Under the pieces are notes generated by a model. That model was not told the origin of the DNA. It was given only the letters and a program-made list of their open reading frames with translations, and searched no databases. A stretch of 64,000 nucleotides of DNA from Pontibacter oryzae (GTDB lineage Bacteria > Bacteroidota > Bacteroidia > Cytophagales > Hymenobacteraceae). The stretch covers positions 496,001 to 560,000 of the forward strand of contig NZ_QWGE01000003.1 in the NCBI RefSeq assembly GCF_003576375.1, in the 5' to 3' direction. Positions 45,118 through 54,779 of this stretch are shown here, one piece after another (positions within the stretch are counted from its first letter, which is position 1; the number at the start of each line of letters is the position of its first letter). Both the position numbers and the translations under genes were made by a program.

Positions 45118-46890
45118 TTGAAAACACTTTTACCCATACTTCAGGTTTCAGGACTTGAGACTAGTTTTAGGTCACGCTATAACTCCATAAAAGCTGTGGA
45201 TGGTATTTCGTTTGAGCTTTACCCCGGCGAGACAATAGCCATCGTAGGAGAGTCGGGGTCAGGGAAATCAGTAACTGCGCTATCGCTGATGGGGCTGCTA
45301 GGCAACGGAGGTGTAATTTCGGAAGGGAAGGTGCTATATCAGTCAAAGGCATTTGGCGAAGTTGATCTGTTACAGCTCCCAGAAAAGCAGTTGCAACGCT
45401 TGCGCGGGCAAGAGCTAAGTATGGTTTTTCAGGAGCCGATGTCATCTCTGAACCCAGTCCTGACTTGTGGAAAACAGGTGGCTGAGGTGCTCTCGACACA
45501 TACAAGCATGTCTGACAAAGACATTAAAAAACGCGTTATAGAGCTTTTTGAACTGGTTGAGCTGCCTCGTGCCAAGAAGATGTACGATGCTTATCCACAT
45601 GAAATTTCTGGTGGACAGGCACAGCGTATCATGATTGCTATGGCTATGGCCTGCACCCCGCGCATCCTGATAGCCGATGAGCCAACTACTGCCTTGGATG
45701 TGACGGTTCAGGCACGCGTGCTGCAACTGCTCGATAAGTTAAGGGCTAAAGAAGGAATGACTGTCCTGTTTATAACTCATGACCTAGCTGTGGCAGCCGA
45801 AATAGCGGACCGTATTCTGGTTATGTACCAGGGCAGAATAGTGGAGCAGGGCAGCACCATGCAAATCTTTACCAATCCGCGGCATAACTATACTAAAGCT
45901 TTGCTTGCCAGCCGGCCAAAGTTAAGAACAGCGCCCAAAACCCTGCCTACATCAACTCCCGGGTTTCTGGAGAACCGGGAGGCGTGTGTTCAACCGAAGG
46001 ATTATAAACCTAAGGAAAATTATAAAAGCAGGCCGGAACCACTCCCTCCGCTACTGCAAGTGGATGCCTTGAAAGTATACTTTCCGCTGAAAAAAGGAAT
46101 TTTCGGACGCAGTAGAGAGCAGGTAAAGGCAGTAGATGGCATAAGCTTCTCGGTACTGCCAGGAGAAACACTTAGCTTGGTAGGTGAGTCTGGCAGTGGA
46201 AAGACTACCTTGGGGCGTGCCATACTACGGTTGGTAAAACCAACATCGGGTAGAGTGTTATACGATGGCCAAGACATAGCCAGCATGCGTGACGGAACCT
46301 TGCGCAAAAGCCGTAAGAATTTCCAGATGATTTTCCAGGATCCGTATAGTTCGCTCAACCCGATGCAGTCTGTAGGCGATGCAATTATAGAGCCAATGCG
46401 TGTGCATAACCTATACGGTTCGGCAGCAGCGCGGCGTGCAGAAGCATTGCAACTGCTTGATAAAGTGGGTCTTCCTAAAGATAGTTTGGCGAGTTATCCA
46501 CATGAGTTTTCGGGTGGGCAACGCCAGCGCATCTGCATTGCGCGCGCCCTGGCATCCAAGCCAAAATACCTTATTTGCGATGAGGCAGTTTCTAGCCTGG
46601 ATGTGTCGGTGCAGGCACAGGTGTTACAGCTACTAAACCAGTTGAAGCAGGAACTCCAGTTGGCCATTATCTTTATTACTCACGACCTTTCGGTAGCGCA
46701 GCAGATATCAGATCGGATTTTAGTGATGTATCAGGGCCGCGTTGTAGAGCAAGGCACTCCGGATGAGTTATTCTTTAACCCCCAGCAGCCCTATACTCGT
46801 ACGCTAATTAATGCCATCCCTAAGGGCGAACCCGAAGATATCGCAATGGCGCAGCAGAAACGGCAGCTTCGCAGAACCAGCTCCGTGTAA
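45118..46890 (+). CDS. Fused two-domain peptide-type ABC transporter ATPase
   Basis: A 590-residue protein with two complete ABC ATPase domains, like a DppD-DppF fusion. First half: Walker A GESGSGKS (44-51), signature SGGQAQRIMIAMA, Walker B LIADEPTTALD. Second half: Walker A GESGSGKT (about 356-363), signature SGGQRQRICIARAL, Walker B LICDEAVSSLD, where Ala replaces the usual Pro. Both halves have the oligopeptide/dipeptide-type C-terminal segment (RPKLRTAP and FFNPQQPYTRTLI). It should power uptake of peptides or nickel-like substrates, but no permease or binding-protein gene is adjacent. The start is TTG 45118. Confidence 0.9.
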   Translation: MKTLLPILQVSGLETSFRSRYNSIKAVDGISFELYPGETIAIVGESGSGKSVTALSLMGLLGNGGVISEGKVLYQSKAFGEVDLLQLPEKQLQRLRGQELSMVFQEPMSSLNPVLTCGKQVAEVLSTHTSMSDKDIKKRVIELFELVELPRAKKMYDAYPHEISGGQAQRIMIAMAMACTPRILIADEPTTALDVTVQARVLQLLDKLRAKEGMTVLFITHDLAVAAEIADRILVMYQGRIVEQGSTMQIFTNPRHNYTKALLASRPKLRTAPKTLPTSTPGFLENREACVQPKDYKPKENYKSRPEPLPPLLQVDALKVYFPLKKGIFGRSREQVKAVDGISFSVLPGETLSLVGESGSGKTTLGRAILRLVKPTSGRVLYDGQDIASMRDGTLRKSRKNFQMIFQDPYSSLNPMQSVGDAIIEPMRVHNLYGSAAARRAEALQLLDKVGLPKDSLASYPHEFSGGQRQRICIARALASKPKYLICDEAVSSLDVSVQAQVLQLLNQLKQELQLAIIFITHDLSVAQQISDRILVMYQGRVVEQGTPDELFFNPQQPYTRTLINAIPKGEPEDIAMAQQKRQLRRTSSV

Positions 46891-46929
46891 GCGCCCGGCC
46901 AATGCGTATCTTCCTGTTATTCAGTTCTG

Positions 46930-47727
46930 ATGGGCTCCGAAACAAAACCACTAACTACTATGGATCAAACAAATTATGTATCAGATTGGGAATTCTATTT
47001 TGGCAATGTAAACAACATGTTAGGCTCAATTGCAGTAGATCTGGGCTTAGCTAAAATTGCCCCTGTAGCGGAGCAACCCCATGTAGTCTGGGTATCTATT
47101 AACATGCTGGATCCACGGCCTGACGGTTTGTCGTCGATGCAGGAAACAGTTGTGCTCCAACAGATAGAAGATGACCTGGAGGCAGCGCTGGAAGAAAAAC
47201 ACAAAGCCATCTATGTGGGCAGGTCTACTTCTAACGGGCACCGCAAAGTATACTTTTACCTAGCCGATACCACTGCTTATGAAGAAACAATTGCCTCGGT
47301 AATGCAGGAGTATGCGGGGTATACTTATGATTTCGGAACAAAAGAGGACAGAGGCTGGAACGGCTACTTTACGTTTCTGTTTCCGGAGCCGGAGCAGTAT
47401 CAAAGTATCCGCAACCGCAAGGTAGTGGACAGCCTAGAGGAGCATGGCGATGACCTGACCAAAGCGCGCGACATCCATCACTGGGTCTTCTTTAAGACTG
47501 CAGAAAGCCGCGAAGCGTATGCAGCAAGTATAGAAAAGGAAGGTTTTACGGTGGTTGCCCGCGATTATGACAAGGCATTGGGCAGCTACCCATATCGCCT
47601 TCATATCAAACACACCGACAAAGTAGACTGGACGAGTATAGATAAAACAGTGCTGCACTTGTGGCGCCTCGCCCAGAAGCACAACGGCGATTATGATGGT
47701 TGGGAAACCGCCGCAAAAACAAATTAA
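46930..47727 (+). CDS. DUF695-RraB fusion protein
   Basis: A 265-residue soluble protein. The first ~135 residues match DUF695 (WEFYFGNVNN, VDLGLAKIAP, DPRPDGLSSMQE, LQQIEDDLEAAL). The last ~110 match the RraB fold (DLTKARDIHHWVFFKTAESREAY, in part, then SYPYRLHIKHTDKVDW and HNGDYDGWETA). In E. coli RraB inhibits RNase E; whether this domain does so here is unknown. An RNase R gene lies 290 bp downstream, which may be a coincidence. ATG 46960 is an alternative start. Confidence 0.82.
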   Translation: MGSETKPLTTMDQTNYVSDWEFYFGNVNNMLGSIAVDLGLAKIAPVAEQPHVVWVSINMLDPRPDGLSSMQETVVLQQIEDDLEAALEEKHKAIYVGRSTSNGHRKVYFYLADTTAYEETIASVMQEYAGYTYDFGTKEDRGWNGYFTFLFPEPEQYQSIRNRKVVDSLEEHGDDLTKARDIHHWVFFKTAESREAYAASIEKEGFTVVARDYDKALGSYPYRLHIKHTDKVDWTSIDKTVLHLWRLAQKHNGDYDGWETAAKTN

Positions 47728-48017
47728 AGTATATCAGGTTAGTGTAGCAGACTTATAGTAAGTATAGGTAAAGAAGATAAGGCATCATAACCCTTGTATA
47801 CTTTATACTTCAGAGAAAGTATAAAGCTGTTGTTTTACGTGCCATATCCAGAAACAACCCTCCTTATATAGAAAATTCTCTATAAATTGAACTCGAATTG
47901 CATAGTGCTTTAGCCAAAGAGCCTTTACAGGCGTATAGTAAAAAATTAATAGAGCTAAAGTATGTACATGGGTAAGTAGCTATACAGGCAACAGCCCATA
48001 GACACCTAATTTTATAC
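47728..48017. other. Spacer before rnr
   Basis: This 290-bp AT-rich spacer contains several YATACTT words (for example around 47798-47822) and no clear gene. A near-match promoter element (TAATTTTA, one base off TAnnTTTG) ends close to the rnr start. Confidence 0.4.
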
Positions 48018-50285
48018 ATGAGAAGTAAGAAAGACAAAAAAGGCGGCAGAAGTAACGAAGGCCGCAACGATAACCGCCGATCCGGTAGAGGTAGAGGCGA
48101 GTCAGCATCTAACCATAAATCATCAGCGCGCGAGGCATCTGCTCGCAAAGAGCCCTCCAACCGTAAGGGTGCTCCAAAATCAGCCAAAGCTGTAGTACTG
48201 GAAGTATTCTCCAATAGCCCGGATGCCGTATTCACCATGCGCCAGGTTACCCGCCGCCTTGGCGTGACGGATAAAAGTGGCCGCGAGCAAATGCAGAATT
48301 TAGTAAAAGCCCTTGTGCGCGAAAATAAACTGCTTGCCGTAGACGACGACAAGTTTATGATGAACCTGAAGGTAGACATCATTACAGGCCGCGTAGACTT
48401 GGCAAACAGCAAGTATGCCTACATCGTTTCTGAGGAGCGCGAGGAGGATATCCGAGTATATACAGAGCACCTGCAGTACGCCATGGACGGCGATCTTGTA
48501 AAGGTCGAGGTCCTGCCATCGGTAAGAGGCGGCCGCCAGGAAGGCGTAGTGGTAGAAGTGCTGCAGCGCTCCCGTACCGAGATGGTGGGCCTGATGGAAC
48601 TCTCTAAAAACTTCGGTTTTGTAGTACCGGACTTTAAGCGCACATACTTTGATATTTTTGTAGGCGAGCGCCACCTCAAAGAGGCGCAGTCCGGCGACAA
48701 GGTGCTGGTGCGCATTATTGAGTGGCCTGATAAACCGGGCAAGAACCCAACCGGCGAGGTTGTAAGGGTGTTTGGCCCTGCCGGCGAGCACGAGGCAGAG
48801 ATACACTCCATCATGGCAGAGTTTGGCCTGCCGTTCGAGTTTCCGGAAGCCGTGGAGGAAGAGGCAGAGAGAATCTCGGATAAAATACCAGCCGGAGAAA
48901 TTGCCAAGCGCCGTGACTTCCGCGACGTAACCACCTTCACCATAGACCCTGCCGACGCCAAAGACTTCGATGACGCGCTATCGATTCAGAAACTGGAGAA
49001 CGGCAACTGGGAGATAGGCGTGCACATTGCAGACGTAACGCACTACGTGCACCCAAGAAGCATACTTGAGAAAGAGGCTTTCCATCGGGCAACTTCTGTA
49101 TACTTGGTAGATAGAACCATCCCGATGCTGCCAGAGCGCCTGTCCAACGGCCTGTGCTCACTCAGACCGGAAGAGGAGAAGCTTACTTTCTCAGTGGTGT
49201 TTGAGCTCGACGAGAAGGGCAAGCTATACGATACATGGTATGGCCGCACCATCATATATTCTGATCGCCGCTTTACTTACGAGGAAGCCCAGGAACGCAT
49301 CGAAACCGGTGAGGGCGACTTTGCCGAAGAAGTGAACATCCTGAACGGCATCGCCAAAAAACTACAGACCAAACGCTTTAAGAACGGCGCTATTTCTTTT
49401 GAAACGGTAGAAGTTAAGTTTAACCTCGACGAGAACGGCAAGCCGCTTTCAGTCTATGTGAAAGAGCGCAAGGACGCGCACAAACTGATCGAGGAGTTTA
49501 TGCTGCTGGCCAACAAGCGCGTTGCTGAGTTTGTGTATGGCCTGGGCAAAGGCAAGAAGCGCCCAACCATGGTATACCGCACGCACGGCAACCCAGACCC
49601 CGACAGGCTGACTACCTTTGCGCTGTTTGCCCGCAAGTTTGGCTACAAAGTAGACCCCGAAGGCGATATATCGGAAGAGCTAAACCACCTGACAGCCGAG
49701 ATAGAAGGAAAGCCGGAGCAGAGCGTGCTTCAGAACCTGGCTATCCGGACCATGGCAAAAGCCAAGTATAGCACCGAGCCGGAAGGCCACTTCGGATTGG
49801 CCTTTGCGCATTACTCGCATTTTACATCGCCAATCCGCCGCTACCCCGATATGATGGCGCACCGCCTGCTGCAGCATTACCTGGACGAAGGGAAATCCGA
49901 GGATAAAGAAGAATACGAAGAGCGTTGCCGCCACTCTTCCGAAATGGAGAAGCGCGCCGCCGATGCCGAGCGTGCCTCTATCAAGTATAAGCAGGTTGAG
50001 TTTATGAAAGACACAATTGGCAATCAGTACAAGGGTATTGTTTCCGGTGTCACAGAATGGGGTATCTTTGTAGAGATCGAGGAGAATAAGTGCGAAGGCA
50101 TGGTACGCCTGGCCGACATCAATGACGATTACTACGAACTGGATGCCGATAATTACCGCATCATCGGGCGGCAGACCAAGCGTATTATTTCGTTCGGGGA
50201 TGAGGTATTGGTAGAGGTGAAAAGCGCCAATATGGCCGATCGCACCATCGACCTCGACTTAATCGAAACACTAAAACAACATTAA
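48018..50285 (+). CDS. rnr: Ribonuclease R
   Basis: A 755-residue 3'-5' exoribonuclease that degrades structured RNA. A basic Arg/Gly/Ser-rich N-terminal tail (residues 1-55) precedes a winged-helix-like segment (VFSNSPDAVFTMRQVTRRLGV, in part), cold-shock domains, the RNB catalytic domain with TIDPADAKDFDDALS (about 311-325; metal-binding aspartates), and a C-terminal S1 domain (YKGIVSGVTEWGIFVEIEE). No key residue is missing. The polyprenyl synthase gene follows 7 bp later, so both are likely on one mRNA. Confidence 0.95.
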   Translation: MRSKKDKKGGRSNEGRNDNRRSGRGRGESASNHKSSAREASARKEPSNRKGAPKSAKAVVLEVFSNSPDAVFTMRQVTRRLGVTDKSGREQMQNLVKALVRENKLLAVDDDKFMMNLKVDIITGRVDLANSKYAYIVSEEREEDIRVYTEHLQYAMDGDLVKVEVLPSVRGGRQEGVVVEVLQRSRTEMVGLMELSKNFGFVVPDFKRTYFDIFVGERHLKEAQSGDKVLVRIIEWPDKPGKNPTGEVVRVFGPAGEHEAEIHSIMAEFGLPFEFPEAVEEEAERISDKIPAGEIAKRRDFRDVTTFTIDPADAKDFDDALSIQKLENGNWEIGVHIADVTHYVHPRSILEKEAFHRATSVYLVDRTIPMLPERLSNGLCSLRPEEEKLTFSVVFELDEKGKLYDTWYGRTIIYSDRRFTYEEAQERIETGEGDFAEEVNILNGIAKKLQTKRFKNGAISFETVEVKFNLDENGKPLSVYVKERKDAHKLIEEFMLLANKRVAEFVYGLGKGKKRPTMVYRTHGNPDPDRLTTFALFARKFGYKVDPEGDISEELNHLTAEIEGKPEQSVLQNLAIRTMAKAKYSTEPEGHFGLAFAHYSHFTSPIRRYPDMMAHRLLQHYLDEGKSEDKEEYEERCRHSSEMEKRAADAERASIKYKQVEFMKDTIGNQYKGIVSGVTEWGIFVEIEENKCEGMVRLADINDDYYELDADNYRIIGRQTKRIISFGDEVLVEVKSANMADRTIDLDLIETLKQH

Positions 50286-50292
50286 GCACCCT

Positions 50293-51267
50293 GTGGATAG
50301 CAGCATCCTTTCTGAAAAGATAAGCCATACGTTATCAACGCTCCGCTACGGTGAAAACCCAGCGGAGCTTTACGAGCCGATTCGCTACATTATGGCGCTG
50401 GGCGGTAAAAGAATACGCCCTTTGCTGGTGTTGCTAAGCGCTAAAATGTTTGATGAGGATGTGGAGAAGGCTCTTTTGCCCGCAGCGGCAGTAGAGGTTT
50501 TCCACAACTTCACGCTCATGCACGACGACATTATGGACCGTGCGCCACTGCGCCGCGGGCAACAAACCGTGCACGAAAAGTGGGATGCCAACACGGCCAT
50601 ACTTTCCGGGGATGTGATGCTGGTGCGTGCTTACGAGCTGCTGTTGGGTGTAGAGCCTGATAAGCTGGCGCTGGTGCTGCGCTTGTTTAGCCACACTGCT
50701 GCCGAAGTTTGCGAAGGACAGCAACTCGACATGAACTTCGAGCGCCGCGAGCAGGTAAGCATACAGGAATACATCCACATGATCACCCTGAAAACAGCCG
50801 TGCTGCTGGGCTTTAGTTTGGAGCTGGGTGCCATACTTCAGGGAGCACCCGAGGCAGACGCGGAGCACCTGAAAGCATTTGGCGTTAACGTGGGCATTGC
50901 TTTCCAACTGCGCGATGATTTACTGGATGTGTATGGCGATAAAGCCAAGTTCGGTAAGCAGGTGGGCGGCGATATTCTGTCGGACAAGAAAACGTTCCTG
51001 ATGCTAACGGCGTTGGACCAGGCCAACGAGCAGCAGCGGCAAACCATTATCAGCTGGCGCAACAAGACGGATGAAAGTATAGCTGAAGCCAAGGTACAGG
51101 CTGTAACTGCCATTTACGACCAGCTGAACATCCGCTACCAAACAGAGCAGCAAATAGAGTTATACTTCCAGAAGGCCCTGCACCACCTCGATGCTATCCA
51201 GCTACCAGAGGAGCGCAAAAGCAGCATACGTGGGCTAGCCCTGCAACTTATGGAAAGGGATAGTTAA
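50293..51267 (+). CDS. Polyprenyl (all-trans) diphosphate synthase
   Basis: A 324-residue isoprenoid chain-length-determining prenyltransferase. The first Asp-rich motif is LMHDDIMDRAPLRRG (about 75-89) and the second is FQLRDDLLDVYGD (about 203-215). The GGKRIRP segment (36-42) binds the diphosphate. It makes the side chain for menaquinone in Bacteroidota; the chain length cannot be read with certainty. The start is GTG 50293, just after rnr. Confidence 0.93.
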   Translation: MDSSILSEKISHTLSTLRYGENPAELYEPIRYIMALGGKRIRPLLVLLSAKMFDEDVEKALLPAAAVEVFHNFTLMHDDIMDRAPLRRGQQTVHEKWDANTAILSGDVMLVRAYELLLGVEPDKLALVLRLFSHTAAEVCEGQQLDMNFERREQVSIQEYIHMITLKTAVLLGFSLELGAILQGAPEADAEHLKAFGVNVGIAFQLRDDLLDVYGDKAKFGKQVGGDILSDKKTFLMLTALDQANEQQRQTIISWRNKTDESIAEAKVQAVTAIYDQLNIRYQTEQQIELYFQKALHHLDAIQLPEERKSSIRGLALQLMERDS

Positions 51268-51335
51268 ATTGTTGCATTGCTGTATTGTTAAATTGTTGGC
51301 TCACAGGTGTAAGGTATCCTCATTAACAGTCAACT

Positions 51336-51403
51336 TCCTAACTTTCTAAAGTTCTAACTTTCTAAACTCTCTAACTTTTACCTTTCTAACTTTCTAACTT
51401 AGA
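51336..51403. repeat. Low-complexity repeat of CTAACTTTCTAA units
   Basis: Four imperfect copies of a roughly 12-15-nt unit, CTAACTTTCTAA(A), lie head to tail just before the rhomboid start. They are strongly pyrimidine-rich on the plus strand and look like a slippage-prone simple repeat. Confidence 0.65.
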
Positions 51404-51405
51404 AC

Positions 51406-52029
51406 ATGAGCGTTACCATCATCCTTATCATCATCACTGTAGGTGTAACTTTATACGCATGGCAAAATCAAGACCTCATGCACAAGTGGATCTTCCAGCC
51501 TTATGCCGTACAGCGCGATAACTCCTGGTACCGCTTTTTAACTTCCGGCTTCCTGCACGCAGATTTTTCTCACCTGCTGTTTAACATGTTTACGCTGTTT
51601 TTCTTTGGCGATGTGGTGGAGTATGTATTTACAACTGCTTACGGGCCAACCACTGGTATACTTTTATATTTACTGGTATACTTGGGCGGTATCATCGTAT
51701 CAGATATTCCTACCTTCTTTAAGCACCGCAACGACCCGCCTTACCGTGCTTTAGGGGCTTCGGGTGGCGTGGCAAGCATCGTATTTGCCAGCATCCTTTT
51801 CTACCCTACACTGGATATTTGTCTGTTTGCTTTGCTTTGCTTGCCAGGCTTTATTTTCGGTATACTTTACATGATGTACTCATACTTTTCGGGCAAGCGC
51901 ATGGGCGATAACATTAACCACGATGCCCACTTGTATGGCGCAATCTATGGTTTCTTGCTGAGCCTGCTGCTGGTGCCAAGCGCGCTGCCGAGCTTCGTGG
52001 ACCAGATAGCGGGCTGGCGCTTGTTTTAA
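51406..52029 (+). CDS. Rhomboid family intramembrane serine protease
   Basis: A 207-residue protein with about six membrane segments. The catalytic dyad is S119 in GASGG and H175 in NHDAHLYGA; the supporting HADFSHLLFNM segment is at 51-61. Rhomboids cut membrane proteins inside the bilayer. The substrate is unknown. It lies downstream of the polyprenyl synthase gene across the low-complexity repeat, so its expression could depend on repeat length. Confidence 0.92.
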   Translation: MSVTIILIIITVGVTLYAWQNQDLMHKWIFQPYAVQRDNSWYRFLTSGFLHADFSHLLFNMFTLFFFGDVVEYVFTTAYGPTTGILLYLLVYLGGIIVSDIPTFFKHRNDPPYRALGASGGVASIVFASILFYPTLDICLFALLCLPGFIFGILYMMYSYFSGKRMGDNINHDAHLYGAIYGFLLSLLLVPSALPSFVDQIAGWRLF

Positions 52030-52123
52030 ACTGTTAAATAAGCGATATAAGGGAGGGTGTCCTGGTTTTCAGCTGTTATGGGATAGGCTGCGTATAAAAG
52101 CCTGACAGTAACTTGATTTACCC

Positions 52124-52609
52124 ATGGCGCACCACTACTCCCATACTCCCCTTAAACTATTCTTTATAGTATTTTTTATGCTTTGCTGGCAGGCAGGGCA
52201 GGCACATAAAGCTACATTACCAGTAAACCAAGGGCAAAGCACTCTAATGGAACTGGTTATAAAGGAACGCCCTGCGCTGGCCGATCTCCTGACGAAGGCC
52301 GGGCTTGCACCCTTATTCTCCGCAGATGCTTCCATTACCTTGCTTGCTCCTCCAGAAGCTGCTTTACAAAGTATGAAACAGGAATCTCCGGAGCGCTTGC
52401 GGGCCATACTTTCGGCGCACATTATCAAGGGATCTTATCAGGAAAAGGACTTCAAAGATGGCGCGACACTCAAATCTATCAGTGGCGCCGAGATTACCGT
52501 GTGCCGTAAAAAAGACCATACGCTGGTTAATGGTGTGCGCATACAGGAAGCTAATCAGCCAGCGAAAAATGGTGTACTGCATAGCCTGAGCGGCATAATC
52601 AGAATTTAA
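52124..52609 (+). CDS. Fasciclin (FAS1) domain secreted protein
   Basis: A 161-residue protein with a signal peptide (about 9-27) and one FAS1 domain: the H1-like ITLLAPPEAALQSM segment (about 69-82) and the closing AKNGVLHSLSGIIRI segment. FAS1 domains act in adhesion. Length fits a single-domain periplasmic or surface protein. It lies alone after the rhomboid gene. Confidence 0.86.
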   Translation: MAHHYSHTPLKLFFIVFFMLCWQAGQAHKATLPVNQGQSTLMELVIKERPALADLLTKAGLAPLFSADASITLLAPPEAALQSMKQESPERLRAILSAHIIKGSYQEKDFKDGATLKSISGAEITVCRKKDHTLVNGVRIQEANQPAKNGVLHSLSGIIRI

Positions 52610-52835
52610 GCTATAAACAGCAAATCATACTTCTTTAAGTTATACTCACTCAAATACACTTTATCTGGCAGCAAGCTTAAGTCCTGAAACAGGATAGGAC
52701 AAACGCAGCCCCGTTGGCAAGCAAATAACTGGACTTGTAACCGTAGCTACACAAACCAAGTTATAGTATCTAAAAACCTTGCCCTTAGCCTGTTAGTTTT
52801 TTCAGGAACGATACGGATGCAGGTTTAATCACCTT

Positions 52836-52843
52836 TAGCTTTG
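52836..52843 (+). promoter_or_regulatory. TAnnTTTG promoter element immediately before SLC13 permease gene
   Basis: TAGCTTTG ends 5 bp before the ATG at 52849, predicting an mRNA with little or no 5' leader. Confidence 0.55.
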
Positions 52844-52848
52844 CACCA

Positions 52849-54627
52849 ATGACCTTTGAGATTGCCGTTGTGCTAGGGATAATTGTGCTTGCGGTTATAT
52901 TATTTGTAACCGAGCGGCTCTCTATCGATACGGTAGCCATACTTATCATGGTGCTTTTTATGGTTACTGGCATCCTTACGCCTACCGAGGGCTTCGCCGG
53001 TTTTAGCAATCCTGCTACTGTTACAGTGGCCTGTATGTTTATCATCAGCTCTGCCATCTTTAAATCTGGGGCGCTTAACAGTATAGGCATTGGCCTTACC
53101 CGCATAGGCCGTAAGAATTATCTGCTGTGCCTGCTCTCGCTCATGCTTATTTCCGGGAGTCTTTCTGCTTTTATCAATGATACTGCGGTGGTAGCTTTGC
53201 TTATGCCTGTTGTGATCCAGGTTAGTAAGGATATCCGGGTTAGCCCTTCCAAGCTTCTTATCCCGCTTTCTTTTGGCGCTTTAATGGGCGGAGTCTGCAC
53301 GCTTATCGGCACCAGTACCAACATATTAGTAAGCGGTATTGCGCAGGCGCAGGGCGAGGAGCCTTTACAGATGTTTGAGTTTGCCCCGGCTGGCATATGG
53401 TTCTTGGTGGTAGGCGTTTTATACATGTTCTTTATTGGCCGCCACCTGCTGCCTAACCGCAAGCTTACCGAAAACCTCTCCGAAGACTTTGACTTGGGCG
53501 ATTACCTGACCGAGATTGTGCTACTACCTGATTCTGCATCGGTAGGGCTACCACTGCAGGAATCCAGCCTAGTGCGCGACCTAGACATAGAGGTGATGCA
53601 GGTAACGCGGCAAAAGGAAAAGATTCAGGTTTTTCCTATGCTTATACTTCATGCCGACGATATACTGAAAGTGCGTATCGGCGTGCAGAAACTTAAAAAG
53701 CTCAAGCAGGAGCGAGGCGTCAAGCTGAAGTCGGAGCGCAAGTTCCGAGACGAGGACATGAGCATGCGCGACAGCAAACTCTATGAGGCTATTGTTACGC
53801 CCAACTCATACATGGAGGGTAAATCCCTGAAGGAGCTAAACTTCAGATCTTATAACTATGGCGCATCCGTACTGGCCATTCGCCACCGCGACGAGATTGT
53901 GCACGAGAAACCTACGCATATAAAACTTTCTGCCGGAGATGTACTGCTTATCGCGGCCGATACACAGCAGGCCGAGAAATTGCGCCAAAACGATGCCCTG
54001 CTCATTATCTCACAAACAGAGCGAAGCCCCTTCGATTATAGCAAGATTATACCGGTGCTGCTGATAAGTGTGGGCGTGGTTATAGCTGCTGCCACAGGCT
54101 TGGTGCCCATCGTGCTTAGTGCGCTGGTGGGCGTTATGCTACTGATTATACTTGGGTGTATCCGGGTGGACGAAGTATACAAAGCCATCGACTGGAAGGT
54201 GATTTTTATGCTAGCAGGGGTGCTGTCTATGGGGGCGGCGTTAGAGAAGACCGGTGCTGCCAAGCTTCTTGCCGATTACCTGATTTACGGCGTGGGGGAA
54301 TACGGCCCACAGGCGCTTTTGTCGGTGTTCTTCTTTATCACGTTTATGGCCACCAACTTTATGTCTAACAATGCTACGGCGGCCTTGCTGGCCCCAATAG
54401 CTATTGTTACGGCCCAAGAATTAGGCGTAAGCGTGAGGCCTTTCCTGATGGCAGTGGCTTATGCCGCCTCGCTCAGTTTTATGACACCGATGGGCTACCA
54501 AACCAACACCATGATCTACGGCCCTGGTAACTATCGTTTTTCAGACTACCTAAAAGTTGGCACGCCGCTTAACATACTGTTCTGGATACTGGCTTCTATC
54601 ATACTTCCATACTTTTTTCCGTTTTAG
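52849..54627 (+). CDS. SLC13-type anion permease with two TrkA-C domains
   Basis: A 592-residue membrane transporter of the divalent anion:Na+ symporter/CitT group. N-terminal membrane helices carry the family segments NPATVTVACMFIISSAIF and SAFINDTAVVALLMPVVI; a cytoplasmic region (about 210-390) holds two RCK_C/TrkA-C domains (VGLPLQESSLVRDLDIEVMQV and GKSLKELNFRSYNYGASVLAI); a second helix bundle closes the protein (SNNATAALLAPIAI, MGYQTNTMIYGPG). It may carry sulfate, dicarboxylates or related anions. Confidence 0.9.
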   Translation: MTFEIAVVLGIIVLAVILFVTERLSIDTVAILIMVLFMVTGILTPTEGFAGFSNPATVTVACMFIISSAIFKSGALNSIGIGLTRIGRKNYLLCLLSLMLISGSLSAFINDTAVVALLMPVVIQVSKDIRVSPSKLLIPLSFGALMGGVCTLIGTSTNILVSGIAQAQGEEPLQMFEFAPAGIWFLVVGVLYMFFIGRHLLPNRKLTENLSEDFDLGDYLTEIVLLPDSASVGLPLQESSLVRDLDIEVMQVTRQKEKIQVFPMLILHADDILKVRIGVQKLKKLKQERGVKLKSERKFRDEDMSMRDSKLYEAIVTPNSYMEGKSLKELNFRSYNYGASVLAIRHRDEIVHEKPTHIKLSAGDVLLIAADTQQAEKLRQNDALLIISQTERSPFDYSKIIPVLLISVGVVIAAATGLVPIVLSALVGVMLLIILGCIRVDEVYKAIDWKVIFMLAGVLSMGAALEKTGAAKLLADYLIYGVGEYGPQALLSVFFFITFMATNFMSNNATAALLAPIAIVTAQELGVSVRPFLMAVAYAASLSFMTPMGYQTNTMIYGPGNYRFSDYLKVGTPLNILFWILASIILPYFFPF

Positions 54628-54779
54628 ACATATATAGGTATAAATGGATGTTCCACGTGGATAGGGACTTGGCCTTCAATACAGGGATAGCGGCAAGCGG
54701 TGGCATAGCCAAGGCCACTGGCAGTCTCGTGTGTTAGCACAAGTAGCCAGTGGTCTATGTATTCAAATCAAAGTTAAGT

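Noticed and set aside
47864..48412. 182-residue minus-strand frame over the start of rnr
   Set aside because: It overlaps the Arg/Ser-rich start of RNase R on the other strand and matches no family.
48300..48961. Overlapping minus-strand frames inside rnr
   Set aside because: Shadows of a strong gene with no start context.
54715..54753. 8-bp inverted repeat (CCACTGGC/GCCAGTGG) between convergent genes
   Set aside because: Loop of 23 nt and no T run; not convincing as a terminator.
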